A DNA stretch of 52,262 nt from Paracoccus denitrificans (GTDB lineage Bacteria > Pseudomonadota > Alphaproteobacteria > Rhodobacterales > Rhodobacteraceae), in NCBI RefSeq assembly GCF_900100045.1, contig NZ_FNEA01000029.1:1-52262 (forward strand), in the 5' to 3' direction. The notes under the pieces are model-generated. The model was given only the letters and a program-made list of their open reading frames with translations. It was not told where the DNA came from and did no database searches. This document shows, in pieces, positions 16,168 through 25,682 of the stretch (position 1 is its first letter; the number at the start of each line of letters is the position of its first letter). The position numbers and the translations under genes are program-made.

Positions 16168-16256
16168 GACAAACTCGTCAAGGCCGCAGCATGCTGGCAG
16201 TTGAACGCAGATTTGCACCGCCATGCCAAGGGTGCAGCAACCAGACGGGGAATCTC

Positions 16257-18059
16257 ATGAAGCTTACCGGTGGACAAGTCGTAGCGCGTGCGCTCAGGGA
16301 ATACGGCGTCGAATATGTCGCGGGCGTGCCGGGCCACGGCATCTGGTCGCTGTTCGACGCCTTCCTGCAGGAAGGCTCCGAGATCCCCTTCATCCAGGTC
16401 ATGCACGAGCAGAGTGCCGTCCATATGGCGGATGGTTATTTCCGCGCCTGCGGCAAGCCGATGGCCTGCTCGACCTCGGTCGGGCCGGGGGCGGCGAACA
16501 CGATCATCGGCCTGGCGACCGCCTATACCGATTCGACGGCGGTGTTCTATGTCTCCGGCTCGCCCCAGACCTACATGCAGGGCCACGGCACCATGCAGGA
16601 GATCGAGCGTCGGCAGGACAACGCCTTCCCGCGCATCACCGAACAGGTGACCAAGCGCGCCTGGCAGGCCCATTCGGTCAGGACGCTGCCCTCGATCATG
16701 CACCGCGCCTTCAGCGAAATGCTGACCGGCCGCCCCGGCCCGGTTCATGTCGAGGTCCCGATGGACGTTCAGGTCGAGGCCGAGGAGGTCACCATCCATC
16801 CGCTGGACAAGCGCCTGCCCGTCGGCGTCGCTTATCCCGATCCCAAGGCGATCGAGGCGGCCGCCAAGGTGCTGTTGTCGGCCCGCCGCCCGGTGATCGT
16901 CGCCGGCGGCGGGGCGATCACGGCAAACGCCACGCAAGAGTTGACCGCGCTGGCCGAAAAGCTGGGCGCGGCCGTGTCGATCACCTGGAACGGCAAGGGG
17001 GCCATCGCCGAGGACAACGAGTTGTTCATCGGCGCCGTCGGCCAGACCGGCACCACCTGCGGCAACCAGATCACCGCCTCGGCCGATGTGGTGGTCTCGG
17101 TGGGCTGCCGCTTCACCGACTGGTCGGCCTCGTCCTATGCCAAGGGCGTGTCCTTCAGCTTCCCGCCCGGCAAGCTGATCCATATCGACCTGGACCCGCG
17201 CGAGATCGGCAAGACCTATCCGACCGAGGTCGGCATCGTCTCGGACGCGAAGATCGCGCTTGGCCAGCTGCTGGAGGCGATCGGCGATGCCGACGCTGCT
17301 GCACTGCGCGACCGCAACGCCGATTTCCACGCCGATGTGCACAAGGCCAAGGCAGATTGGCGCGCACAGGTCGAACCGCGCGAAAGCAGCCGCGAGACCC
17401 CCTTTACCTCGCAGCGGCCGCTGGTCGCGCTGCGCAAGGTGCTGCCGCGCGACGGGATCGTCGTGGTCGGCTCGGGCAACACCCAAGGCTCGGTCAAGCA
17501 GAGCTTCCCGGTCTATGAGCCGCGCACGCATCTGACCTCGGGTTCCTATTCGCCGATGGGCTGGGCGGTGCCGGCGGCCATGGGCGCCAAGCTGGCCTGT
17601 CCGGAAAAGAAGGTCGTGGCCATCGTCGGCGACGGCGACTTCATGATGTCCTTGCCGGAAATGGGCACCGCCGTGATGAACGGCATCAATGTGGTGTTCC
17701 TGGTGCTGAACAACCAGGGCTACATGTCGATCCGCGGCGGCCAGCGGAAGTTCATGGGTCGTCACATCGCGTCCGAGTTCAATCGCCATGCCGGTAACGG
17801 CGAGCCTTATTCTGCCGATCTTACCGCCACCGCCAAGGCCTTTGGCCTGGAGGCCTGGAAAGTGGAGAAGGACGAAGATCTGGAATCGACGCTGGAAAAA
17901 GCGCTGAACACCGACGGCCCGACGCTGGTCGAGGTGATCGTGTCGCGCGACGCCGCCGGCCCCTTCGCCACCGGCTGGTGGGATTTCCCCTCGCCCGCCT
18001 ATTACGAAAAAGAGCAGGAAGCCTATGCCGAGATGCGCGCGAAAGAGCAGATGCTCTGA
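16257..18059 (+). CDS. Thiamine diphosphate-dependent enzyme (acetolactate synthase-like)
   Basis: A 600-residue ThDP enzyme with the three domains of the acetolactate synthase/benzoylformate decarboxylase superfamily. The cofactor-activating Glu51 lies in VMHEQSAVHMADGY, GPGAANTI lies near residue 77, and the ThDP-binding GDGDF...NNQGY motif spans about 458-488. It is not Xsc (sulfoacetaldehyde acetyltransferase), whose signature stretches differ, and does not look like IolD. It could cleave or decarboxylate a 2-keto acid or diketone. The start at 16257 has GGGG upstream. It leads a seven-gene operon with a HisD-like dehydrogenase, a sugar-type ABC importer and a GMC oxidoreductase. Confidence 0.85.
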   Translation: MKLTGGQVVARALREYGVEYVAGVPGHGIWSLFDAFLQEGSEIPFIQVMHEQSAVHMADGYFRACGKPMACSTSVGPGAANTIIGLATAYTDSTAVFYVSGSPQTYMQGHGTMQEIERRQDNAFPRITEQVTKRAWQAHSVRTLPSIMHRAFSEMLTGRPGPVHVEVPMDVQVEAEEVTIHPLDKRLPVGVAYPDPKAIEAAAKVLLSARRPVIVAGGGAITANATQELTALAEKLGAAVSITWNGKGAIAEDNELFIGAVGQTGTTCGNQITASADVVVSVGCRFTDWSASSYAKGVSFSFPPGKLIHIDLDPREIGKTYPTEVGIVSDAKIALGQLLEAIGDADAAALRDRNADFHADVHKAKADWRAQVEPRESSRETPFTSQRPLVALRKVLPRDGIVVVGSGNTQGSVKQSFPVYEPRTHLTSGSYSPMGWAVPAAMGAKLACPEKKVVAIVGDGDFMMSLPEMGTAVMNGINVVFLVLNNQGYMSIRGGQRKFMGRHIASEFNRHAGNGEPYSADLTATAKAFGLEAWKVEKDEDLESTLEKALNTDGPTLVEVIVSRDAAGPFATGWWDFPSPAYYEKEQEAYAEMRAKEQML

Positions 18060-18063
18060 ACGC

Positions 18064-18090
18064 GCGGCGGGGGAGGCACGCCGCCCCCGC
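18064..18090 (+). other. GC-rich stem-loop between ThDP and HisD-like genes
   Basis: GCGGCG (18064-18069) can pair with CGCCGC (18079-18084), or GCGGGGG (18067-18073) with CCCCCGC (18084-18090). It starts four bases after the ThDP stop codon and has no T-tract. It may set the relative message level inside the operon rather than end transcription. Confidence 0.35.
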
Positions 18091-18172
18091 ATCCCACCTT
18101 TCCTGCCCTCACCCCTTTTTCCGAAACCAGCACGGGTGGCCGCGAGGCTTCACCCCCAGAGGTAGATTTGCC

Positions 18173-19480
18173 ATGATCCGGCATGTGAAGACCCCGCGCC
18201 TGCAGCAGGGCGACCAGACCGACCCCGCCGTCACCGAAGCCGTCGAGAAGCTGCTGGCGCAGGTCGCCGAGGGTGGCGACAAGGCCGTGCGCGAGCTCAG
18301 CGTCAGGTTCGACGGGCTCGACCGCGACAGCTATCGGCTGACCGAGGCCGAGATCGCCGCCTGCATCGACGGGCTGAGCGCGCAGGAACGCCACGACCTG
18401 GACTTCGCACAGGAACAGATCCGCAATTTCACGCAGGCGCAGCGCGACACCATGCTGGACCTTGAGGTCGAGCCGCTGCCGGGCGTCATCCTGGGCCACA
18501 GGAACGTGCCGATCCAGAATGTCGGCTGCTATGTCCCGGGCGGGAAATATCCGCTGCTGGCCTCGGCGCATATGACCGTGCTGACCGCCAAGGTCGCGGG
18601 CTGCCAGCGCGTCATCACCTGCGCCCCGCCCTTCAAGGGCAGGATCGCCGACAAGATCGTGGCCGCCCAGGCGCTGGCCGGCGCGGACGAGATCTATTGT
18701 CTAGGCGGCGTGCAGGCCATCGCCGCCATGGGCTACGGCACCGAGACCATCGCCCCGGTGGACATGCTGGCCGGTCCCGGCAACGCCTATGTCGCCGAGG
18801 CCAAGCGATTGCTCTTCGGCAAGGTCGGCATCGACCTGTTCGCCGGCCCGACCGAGACGCTGGTCATCGCCGACGACAGCGTGGACGGCGAGATCTGCGC
18901 CACCGACCTGCTGGGCCAGGCCGAGCACGGCCCGAACTCGCCGGCGGTGATGATCACCAATTCGGAAAAGCTGGCCCGCGACACGCTGCGCGAGATCGAG
19001 CGGCTGCTGCAACTGTTGCCCACCGCAGAGATCGCCCGCAAGGCATGGGTGGATTACGGCGAAATCATCCTGTGCGACACGCTGGACGAGATGGTGGCCG
19101 AGGGTGATCGCCTGGCCTCGGAACATGTGCAGGTGATGACCGCCGATCCCGACCATTTCCTGAACAACATGACGAACTATGGCGCGCTGTTCCTTGGCGC
19201 GCGCACCAATGTCGCCTTCGGGGACAAGGTGATCGGCACCAACCACACGCTGCCGACATTGCGGGCCGCGCGCTATACCGGCGGGCTGTGGGTCGGGAAG
19301 TTCCTCAAGACCTGCACCTATCAGAAGATCCTTACCGACGAAGCCTCGGCCATGATCGGCGCCTATGCGTCGCGCCTGTGCCACATGGAAGGCTTCGTCG
19401 GCCATGCCGAACAAGCCAATATCCGTGTCCGCCGTTTTGGCGGCCGAAACGTGGAATACGGCGCCGCCGTCCAGGCCTGA
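18173..19480 (+). CDS. HisD-family dehydrogenase (HpsN/sulfopropanediol dehydrogenase-like)
   Basis: A 435-residue protein of the histidinol dehydrogenase family. Zinc and catalytic residues are all recognisable: Gln/His in LGQAEHG (about 249-252), Glu-His in ASEHVQVM, Asp in FGDKVIGTNH and His in VGHAEQAN. Such enzymes oxidise an alcohol to a carboxylate in two NAD+ steps. No other his gene is near, and its place beside an ABC importer makes a catabolic role likely. HpsN, which turns dihydroxypropanesulfonate into sulfolactate, is a known catabolic member, but no other sulfonate gene is seen here, so the substrate stays open. Confidence 0.82.
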   Translation: MIRHVKTPRLQQGDQTDPAVTEAVEKLLAQVAEGGDKAVRELSVRFDGLDRDSYRLTEAEIAACIDGLSAQERHDLDFAQEQIRNFTQAQRDTMLDLEVEPLPGVILGHRNVPIQNVGCYVPGGKYPLLASAHMTVLTAKVAGCQRVITCAPPFKGRIADKIVAAQALAGADEIYCLGGVQAIAAMGYGTETIAPVDMLAGPGNAYVAEAKRLLFGKVGIDLFAGPTETLVIADDSVDGEICATDLLGQAEHGPNSPAVMITNSEKLARDTLREIERLLQLLPTAEIARKAWVDYGEIILCDTLDEMVAEGDRLASEHVQVMTADPDHFLNNMTNYGALFLGARTNVAFGDKVIGTNHTLPTLRAARYTGGLWVGKFLKTCTYQKILTDEASAMIGAYASRLCHMEGFVGHAEQANIRVRRFGGRNVEYGAAVQA

Positions 19481-19548
19481 AACCGACCGGCCCGAGACGA
19501 GCGGCACGCCACCGAGCCTTCACCCCACCGACAACAGGGAGTATCCCC

Positions 19549-20802
19549 ATGAAGAACCTATTTCCCGCCCTTCTCGCCAGCTCGGCATCGCTGATCGCCG
19601 CGATGCCCGCTCAGGCCGAGGTACAGCTCGAGGTCATGCATCACTGGGTGGCCGAAAGCGAAGCCGCCGCGCTCAACGTCGTCCGGGAAGCACTGGCTGC
19701 CAAAGGCTACGGCTGGCAGGACAGCGCCGTGGGCGGACAGTCCGGCGGCAACATGCAGCAGGCGTTGCGCTCGCGCCTGGCCTCTGGCAACCCGCCCGGC
19801 GCCATGCAGTTCATCGGCTGGGAGGGGATCGACTGGTCGGCCGAGGGCGTGATGCGCGAGCTCAACGCGCTTGACGAGGCGAATGGCTGGGAGGCCGCCA
19901 TTGCGCCGCAGGTGCTGCCCTTCGTCAAGAACGGCGACGACCTGATCGCGGCGCCCATCAACATGCATCGCCAGAACTGGGTCTGGGCGAACAAGGCCGC
20001 CTTCGACAAGGCCGGCATCGAGCAGCCCGGCACCTGGGCCGAACTGATCGAGGACGGGGCGAAGCTGAGGGAGGTCGGCGTCATCCCGCTGGCCATGGGC
20101 GACGAGCCCTGGCAGATCCAGGTGATATTCGACGCGCTCGTCGCGGATATCGGCGGGCCGGAATTCTACAACAAGGCGCTGGTCGAACTGGACCCCGAGG
20201 CGCTGTCCTCGGACACCATGAAACAGGTCTTCGACACGCTGCGCCAAGTGCGGGGGCTGGTCGACGACGGTTTCACCGGCCGCGACTGGGCCGTGGCCTC
20301 GGGCATGGTCATCAACGGCCAGGCCGGGATGCAGATCATGGGCGACTGGGCCAAGGGCGAATTCCTGGCCAAGGGCCTGAAGCCGGGCGAGGATTTCCTG
20401 TGCTTCGCGACGCCATCGGAAACCCCGTCCTTCCAATGGCTGATCGACAGTTTCGGCATGTTCAAGGTGACCGATCCCGAGGTGACCAAGGCGCAGGACG
20501 CCCTGGCCGAAGTGGTCATGGGCCCCAAGGTCCAGCATGACTTCAACCTGATCAAGGGCTCGATCCCGGCCCGCACCGACCTGCCGGTGGACGATTTCGA
20601 CGATTGCGCGAAGAAGGGCTTCGAGGATCGCGCCATCGCGATCGAGAACGGCGCCATGCTCGGGGCCTCGACGCATGGCTTCGCCAGCCAGCCCCAGTTC
20701 GCCACCGTGTTCGGGGATGTCGTGGCGCAGTTCTTCGTCAACGACATGGCCTCGGAAGACGCCGTGCAGATGCTGGTCAGCGGAATCGACAACGCCCGCT
20801 GA
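19549..20802 (+). CDS. Carbohydrate-type ABC transporter substrate-binding protein
   Basis: A 417-residue family-1 extracellular solute-binding protein. A Sec signal peptide ends near residue 23 (AMPAQA|EV). The mature start LEVMHHWVAESEAAALNVV and GGQSGGNMQQALRSRLASG are similar to the glucose/mannose-binding proteins of the CUT1 class. GGGAG lies seven bases before the ATG. It captures the substrate in the periplasm for the two permeases that follow after a stem-loop. Confidence 0.9.
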   Translation: MKNLFPALLASSASLIAAMPAQAEVQLEVMHHWVAESEAAALNVVREALAAKGYGWQDSAVGGQSGGNMQQALRSRLASGNPPGAMQFIGWEGIDWSAEGVMRELNALDEANGWEAAIAPQVLPFVKNGDDLIAAPINMHRQNWVWANKAAFDKAGIEQPGTWAELIEDGAKLREVGVIPLAMGDEPWQIQVIFDALVADIGGPEFYNKALVELDPEALSSDTMKQVFDTLRQVRGLVDDGFTGRDWAVASGMVINGQAGMQIMGDWAKGEFLAKGLKPGEDFLCFATPSETPSFQWLIDSFGMFKVTDPEVTKAQDALAEVVMGPKVQHDFNLIKGSIPARTDLPVDDFDDCAKKGFEDRAIAIENGAMLGASTHGFASQPQFATVFGDVVAQFFVNDMASEDAVQMLVSGIDNAR

Positions 20803-20820
20803 TCCCACCTGCCGCCTGGA

Positions 20821-20847
20821 CCTGCCGGTGACCGCCACCCCGGCAGG
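20821..20847 (+). other. Stem-loop between binding protein and permease genes
   Basis: CCTGCCGG (20821-20828) pairs perfectly with CCGGCAGG (20840-20847), followed about 18 bases later by CCTTTTTC. Hairpins at this place commonly keep the binding-protein message more abundant than the permease message. Confidence 0.55.
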
Positions 20848-20885
20848 CCCTTCCGCATTGTCCCCTTTTTCTGGAGAGGATCGTC

Positions 20886-21782
20886 ATGACCCGAAAGAAA
20901 AGCTTCTCCGACCGGTTGGCCGACTGGCTGCCGCGCCTGGTCATGGCGCCAAGCCTGCTGGTGATCCTTGTCGGTGTCTATCTGTTCATCGCCTGGACCG
21001 GCTGGATCTCGCTGTCCTCGTCCAGAATGGTACCGCAATACGATTTCGTCGGGCTGGAGCAGTATTACCGGCTGTGGGCCACGCCGCGCTGGCATACGGC
21101 GGTGGCGAACCTGTTCATCTTTTCGGCGCTGTTTCTGGCCGTGACCATCGGGGTCGGGCTGGTCATGGCGATCCTGCTGGACCAGAACATCCGGGCCGAG
21201 GGCGCGTTGCGCGCCGTCTATCTCTACCCGATGGCGCTCTCGTTCATCGTCACCGGCACGGCCTGGAAATGGATCCTGAACCCGGACCTCGGCATCCAGA
21301 AGGTGGTCAACGGGCTTGGCTGGGAAAGCTTCGTCTTCAACTGGATCACCCAGCCGAAATTCGCCATCTACACCATCGTCATCGCCGCGGTCTGGCAATC
21401 CTCGGGCTTCGCCATGGCCATTTTCCTGGCCGGGCTGCGCGGTATCGACAATTCGGTGATCAAGGCTGCGCAGATCGAGGGGGCCACCCTGCCCCGCATC
21501 TATGCCAGCATCATCGTGCCGATGCTGCGCCCCGCCTTCCTGTCGGTGACCGTGCTGCTGAGCTATATCGCCATCAAGAACTTCGACCTGGTGCTGGCCA
21601 TGACCAACGGCGGGCCGGGCAATGCGACCGAGGTGCCCTCGACCTTCATGTTCTCGGCCACGTTCCGGCGCAACCAGATGGGCGTCGGCGCGGCCAGCGC
21701 CATGATGATGCTGATGACGGTCGCCGCGATCATCATCCCCTATCTCTATTCCGAGTTGAAGGAGAGCCGCGATGGCCAGTGA
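20886..21782 (+). CDS. Sugar ABC transporter permease (MalF-type)
   Basis: A 298-residue inner-membrane protein with six predicted helices. The EAA-like cytoplasmic loop that contacts the ATPase reads KAAQIEGATLPRIYASIIVPMLRP around residues 196-219 (its core is AAQIEGA...IIVPML). It forms the importer channel together with the next gene, which it overlaps by 11 bases. A GGAGAGG ribosome binding site precedes the ATG. Confidence 0.9.
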   Translation: MTRKKSFSDRLADWLPRLVMAPSLLVILVGVYLFIAWTGWISLSSSRMVPQYDFVGLEQYYRLWATPRWHTAVANLFIFSALFLAVTIGVGLVMAILLDQNIRAEGALRAVYLYPMALSFIVTGTAWKWILNPDLGIQKVVNGLGWESFVFNWITQPKFAIYTIVIAAVWQSSGFAMAIFLAGLRGIDNSVIKAAQIEGATLPRIYASIIVPMLRPAFLSVTVLLSYIAIKNFDLVLAMTNGGPGNATEVPSTFMFSATFRRNQMGVGAASAMMMLMTVAAIIIPYLYSELKESRDGQ

Positions 21783-22650
21783 ATACGGCTCTGCCGCGCG
21801 CTCGCGCATGATCGGGCGGGCCTTCATCTATGGCAGCCTGGTGCTGTTGGCCGCCCTTTACCTGATGCCGCTCTGGGTGATGATCACCACCTCGCTGAAA
21901 TCGCTGGACGAGATCTATGGCGGCTCCTTCATCGGCCTGCCGCAGGCGGTTACGTTCGAGGCCTGGGGCAAGGCCTGGAGCCAGGCCTGCATCGGCACCG
22001 CCTGCACCGGGTTGAAGCCCTATTTCATCAACTCGCTGATGATGGTCGTCCCGGCGGTCCTGCTGTCCACGGGCATCGGGGCGCTGAACGGCTATGTGCT
22101 GACGAAATGGCGCTTTCGCGGCGCCAACCTGGTCTTCGGGTTGATCCTGTTCGGCTGCTTCCTGCCGTTCCAGGCGGTCTTGCTGCCGATGGCGCAGGTG
22201 CTGGGCAAGCTGGGGCTGTCGGGCACGATCCCGGGCCTAGTGCTGGTGCATACCGTCTATGGCATCTGCTTTACCACGCTGTTCTTCCGCAACTATTTCG
22301 TCACCATCCCGGACGAGCTGACCAAGGCGGCGCAGATCGACGGTGCGGGCTTCTTCCGCATCTTCTTCTCGATCATGCTGCCGGCGGCGCTGCCGATCAT
22401 GGTCGTCTCGTGCATCTGGCAGTTCACCCAGATCTGGAACGATTTCCTGTTCGGCGTGTCCTTCACCGCCGGGGAATCCTCGCCCGTCACCGTGGCGCTG
22501 AACAACGTGGTGAACGTCACCATGGGTCGCAAACAGTATAACGTCGACATGGCCGCCGCCATGATCGCCGCTCTTCCCACCCTTGTCGTCTATGTCGTCG
22601 CGGGCCGCTATTTCGTCCGTGGGCTGACCGCCGGCGCAGTGAAAGGCTGA
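21772..22650 (+). CDS. Sugar ABC transporter permease (MalG-type)
   Basis: A 292-residue second permease with six helices. The EAA loop is AAQIDGAGFFRIFFSIMLP near residue 185. The stretch LYLMPLWVMITTSLKS at the N-terminus is typical of MalG-like subunits. Its start lies inside the end of the preceding gene, with AAGGAG seven bases upstream, showing tight coupling. The ATPase gene follows five bases after the stop. Confidence 0.9.
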   Translation: MASEYGSAARSRMIGRAFIYGSLVLLAALYLMPLWVMITTSLKSLDEIYGGSFIGLPQAVTFEAWGKAWSQACIGTACTGLKPYFINSLMMVVPAVLLSTGIGALNGYVLTKWRFRGANLVFGLILFGCFLPFQAVLLPMAQVLGKLGLSGTIPGLVLVHTVYGICFTTLFFRNYFVTIPDELTKAAQIDGAGFFRIFFSIMLPAALPIMVVSCIWQFTQIWNDFLFGVSFTAGESSPVTVALNNVVNVTMGRKQYNVDMAAAMIAALPTLVVYVVAGRYFVRGLTAGAVKG

Positions 22651-22655
22651 CCGAT

Positions 22656-23753
22656 ATGGCTACTCTTGAAATCGATCGCGTCCGCAAGGCCTATGGCAAC
22701 ATGGAGGTGCTCAAGGAGGTCAGCATCTCGATCGGCAGCGGGGACTTCCTGGTGCTGCTCGGCCCCTCGGGCTGCGGCAAGTCCACGCTGCTCAACATGA
22801 TCGCGGGCCTTGAGGGCATCACCGCCGGCCAGATCCGCATCGACGGCGATGTGGTGAACGACCTCTCGCCCAAGGACCGCGACATCGCCATGGTGTTCCA
22901 GTCCTATGCGCTCTACCCGACCATGACGGTGCGCCAGAACATCGAGTTCGGCATGAAGATCCGCGGCGTGCCGCCGGCCGAGCGCGACAAGGCCACCCGC
23001 GAGGCGGCCGAGCTTTTGCAGATGGCGCATCTGCTGGATCGCCGCCCCTCGCAACTGTCGGGCGGGCAGCGACAGCGGGTCGCCATGGGCCGCGCGCTGG
23101 TCCGTCATCCCAAGCTGTTCCTGTTCGACGAGCCGCTGTCGAACCTGGACGCCAAGCTGCGCGTGGACATGCGCACCGAGATCAAGCGCCTGCACCAGCG
23201 GCTGGGCACCACCATCGTCTATGTGACGCATGACCAGATCGAGGCGATGACGCTGGCCACCCGCGTCGCGGTGATGAAGGACGGCATCGTGCAGCATCTG
23301 GACGAGCCGCAGGTGGTCTATGACCGGCCGGCCAATGTCTATGTGGCGCGTTTCGTAGGCTCGCCGGCGATGAACATCATCCCGGGCCGCCTGATCGAGG
23401 GTGCCGCGGGGCCGGAGCTGGAGATGGACCAGCCCGATGGCGGCAAGTCGCGCATTTCCGGCGTGGCGGTCAGCGAGGACGCACGACGGCAATATGCCGG
23501 CAAGCCGGTGCTGGTCGGCATCCGTCCCGAGGGTTTTTCCGTCGCCGAGCCGGGCCAGCAGGCCGTGCAGGCCGCCATCGAGGTGGTCGAGCCCACCGGT
23601 CCCGATACGCTTGCCATGTTCACCCTGGGCGGCGTCGAGGTGATCGCCCGGCTTGCACCGCGCACCGCGCATGCGGGCCAGACCGCCCGGCTTGCGGTCG
23701 AGATGGCCAAGGTGGTTCTGTTCGATCCGCAGACCGAAATCCGCATCGACTGA
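22656..23753 (+). CDS. Sugar ABC transporter ATP-binding protein (UgpC/MsmK-like)
   Basis: A 365-residue ATPase. Walker A GPSGCGKST (about 38), signature LSGGQRQRVAMGRAL (about 135), Walker B LFLFDEPLSNLD and switch His in VTHDQIEAM are present. The C-terminal 120 residues form an OB/TOBE regulatory domain, as in the CUT1 class. It should power import by the two permeases encoded just upstream. The downstream GMC gene begins eight bases after the stop. Confidence 0.93.
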   Translation: MATLEIDRVRKAYGNMEVLKEVSISIGSGDFLVLLGPSGCGKSTLLNMIAGLEGITAGQIRIDGDVVNDLSPKDRDIAMVFQSYALYPTMTVRQNIEFGMKIRGVPPAERDKATREAAELLQMAHLLDRRPSQLSGGQRQRVAMGRALVRHPKLFLFDEPLSNLDAKLRVDMRTEIKRLHQRLGTTIVYVTHDQIEAMTLATRVAVMKDGIVQHLDEPQVVYDRPANVYVARFVGSPAMNIIPGRLIEGAAGPELEMDQPDGGKSRISGVAVSEDARRQYAGKPVLVGIRPEGFSVAEPGQQAVQAAIEVVEPTGPDTLAMFTLGGVEVIARLAPRTAHAGQTARLAVEMAKVVLFDPQTEIRID

Positions 23754-23760
23754 GGTAACC

Positions 23761-25266
23761 ATGAGCACGGACAGCGATGTCGTCATCATCGGTTCGGGCA
23801 TCGGGGGCGCCACGCTCGCCTCGGAGCTGGCTCCTTCGGGTGCGCGGATCCTGATCCTGGAACGCGGCGAGCATCTGGCCGACACGCCCGAGGCGCGCGA
23901 CGATATGGCGATCTTCGAGCGGGGCTTCTATCGCTCGGACGAGGAATGGATCGGCTCCGACGGCAAGAAATTCCTGCCGGGGAACTATTACTACGTCGGC
24001 GGCAACTCGAAATTCTACGGCGCGGTGATGTATCGCTACCGCGTCGAGGATTTCAGGGCACGCCCGCATCTGCAGGGCACCTCGCCCGGCTGGGATATGT
24101 CCTATGACGACATGGAGCCGTGGTATGCCCGGGCGGAGGCGCTGTTCAAGGTGCGCGGCGCGACCGGGCAGGACCTGACCGAGCCTCCCCGGTCGGGTCC
24201 GTTTCCTTTTCCGCCGGTCCCGGACGAGCCGGCGCTGCAGCTGGTACGCGAGCGGCTGAAGCGGGCGGGCGTCCATCCCGCAAGCCTGCCGCTGGCCATC
24301 GACATCGATGCCTGGCTGAAGCGTGGTCGGACGGGTTGGGACGCTTTCCCCAACACCGGCGGCGCCGGCAAGATCGATGCCGAGGCCGGACCGCTGGCCG
24401 ATGCGCTGAAGCATCCCAACGTTCGGCTGATGACCGGCGCGCAGGTGATGCGGTTGGAAACCGGTGCGGACGGGCACGAGGTGGTCGCGGCGGTCCTTCG
24501 CCGCAACGGGCGCGAAGAGCGCCTGACCGCGCGGCATTTCGCCGTGGCGGCGGGGGCGGTGCAATCGGCGGCGCTGCTGCTGCGCTCGGCCAACGCAGCG
24601 CATCCGACCGGCTTGGGCAACCGCTCGGACCAGCTTGGCCGGAACTTCATGAACCACAACACCAGCGCGATGATCACGCTGAACCCGTTTCTGCGGAATG
24701 ACTCGGTCTATCAGAAAACGCTGTTCTTCAACGATTTCTACAACGACGATCCCCAGGTTCATGCGCCGCTTGGCAATGTGCAGCTTTTGGGACGGATCAC
24801 AGGCAACATCCTCAAGGCGCAGGTGCCGGCCATGCCGCGTTTCCTGGCAAGGCTGATGGCCGACCGCGCCTTCGGCTGGTTTCTGACCAGCGAGGACCTG
24901 CCCAATCCGAACAGTCGTGTTCTGGTTCGGGGCGAGAATATCGTCATGGACTGGCAGCGCTCCAACATGGATGCGCATCACCTGTTGATCAAGCGCGCCA
25001 GGCAGGTGATGAAACGCGCGGGATTCCCGGTGGTGATGGTGCGGATATTCGGCAACAAGACCACCTCGCATCAATGCGGCACCGCGCGCCTCGGTGTCGA
25101 TCCGCACAAGTCGGTTGTCGATCTGGACTGCCGGAGCCATGACATTCCCAATCTATGGATCACCGACGCCTCGATCCTTCCCACTTCGGCCGCGGTAAAC
25201 CCGGCCCTGACGATCGCCGCGCTAGCCCTCAAGGCAGGCGAGGCGATGAAGAATGAGTTAATCTGA
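23761..25266 (+). CDS. GMC-type FAD oxidoreductase (second copy, different subgroup)
   Basis: A 501-residue FAD enzyme with the dinucleotide fold IIGSGIGGATLASELA at residues 9-24. The active-site region HQCGTARLG and the closing NPALTIAALALKAGE are those of the gluconate/sorbose dehydrogenase-like GMC subgroup, unlike the choline-dehydrogenase-like enzyme at 10-11.6 kb. It would oxidise a sugar or polyol. The start has GAGG five bases upstream. It is the last gene of the ThDP operon, so its substrate is probably what the ABC system imports or a product of it. Confidence 0.85.
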   Translation: MSTDSDVVIIGSGIGGATLASELAPSGARILILERGEHLADTPEARDDMAIFERGFYRSDEEWIGSDGKKFLPGNYYYVGGNSKFYGAVMYRYRVEDFRARPHLQGTSPGWDMSYDDMEPWYARAEALFKVRGATGQDLTEPPRSGPFPFPPVPDEPALQLVRERLKRAGVHPASLPLAIDIDAWLKRGRTGWDAFPNTGGAGKIDAEAGPLADALKHPNVRLMTGAQVMRLETGADGHEVVAAVLRRNGREERLTARHFAVAAGAVQSAALLLRSANAAHPTGLGNRSDQLGRNFMNHNTSAMITLNPFLRNDSVYQKTLFFNDFYNDDPQVHAPLGNVQLLGRITGNILKAQVPAMPRFLARLMADRAFGWFLTSEDLPNPNSRVLVRGENIVMDWQRSNMDAHHLLIKRARQVMKRAGFPVVMVRIFGNKTTSHQCGTARLGVDPHKSVVDLDCRSHDIPNLWITDASILPTSAAVNPALTIAALALKAGEAMKNELI

Positions 25267-25444
25267 TCAGCGTGCTGCGGATATGCAAACGAAGCGTTGC
25301 TCCATGCTGCGTTTATCGCAACTTAGCGCATTCTGGTGCAGGCTCTGGCCCCGGCAAGCTATGAGCTTTATTGCGTCCGGGTAAAGTAAGGATATGTATA
25401 GGAAACAATAGAATAGGGAATGGCAGAGGGTTGCAGCTCTGCGC
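25267..25444. other. Spacer after the operon, no gene seen
   Basis: AT-richer than its surroundings, with no coding frame of note and no clear terminator hairpin. The trbG relic ends here abruptly near 25445, so a recombination junction lies in or next to this stretch. Confidence 0.4.
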
Positions 25445-25627
25445 GGCATTGCCGCCCGTCGCCGGCATCCAGTCCGGCGGCACATGCAGCGGCTTTGGCT
25501 CCGGCTCGGTGACGGCAGCGGGAGGCGAGGGCAGCGGCGGCACATGGTCGTCATAGCTGAACTACGGCGCGTTCTTAGTGGCACAGCCCGCCAGCACGAT
25601 GACCGATAGCAGGACAACGGCCAGCAT
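25445..25627 (-). pseudogene. trbG: trbG relic (conjugal transfer lipoprotein, N-terminus)
   Basis: The frame starts at ATG 25627 and encodes a lipoprotein signal (MLAVVLLSVIVLAGCATKNAP, lipobox LAGC). It is then broken by TAG at 25562-25564. Past the stop the same frame goes on as FSYDDHVPPLPSPPAAV and a Pro-rich segment, which is the usual start of mature TrbG. Homology stops near 25445, so only about 60 codons remain. TrbG is an outer-membrane core part of the Trb mating-pair apparatus. Confidence 0.7.
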
Positions 25628-25682
25628 GGATCGGGCAAGCTTCTCGCCGGGTTGCCGATCATTCCTGCGAAGAGAACAACGG

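Noticed and set aside
16257..18059. Xsc or IolD as identity of the ThDP enzyme
   Set aside because: The segments typical of Xsc and of IolD are not present; only the superfamily can be supported.
18173..19480. Histidinol dehydrogenase of histidine biosynthesis
   Set aside because: No other his gene is near, and the gene is embedded in a catabolic import operon.
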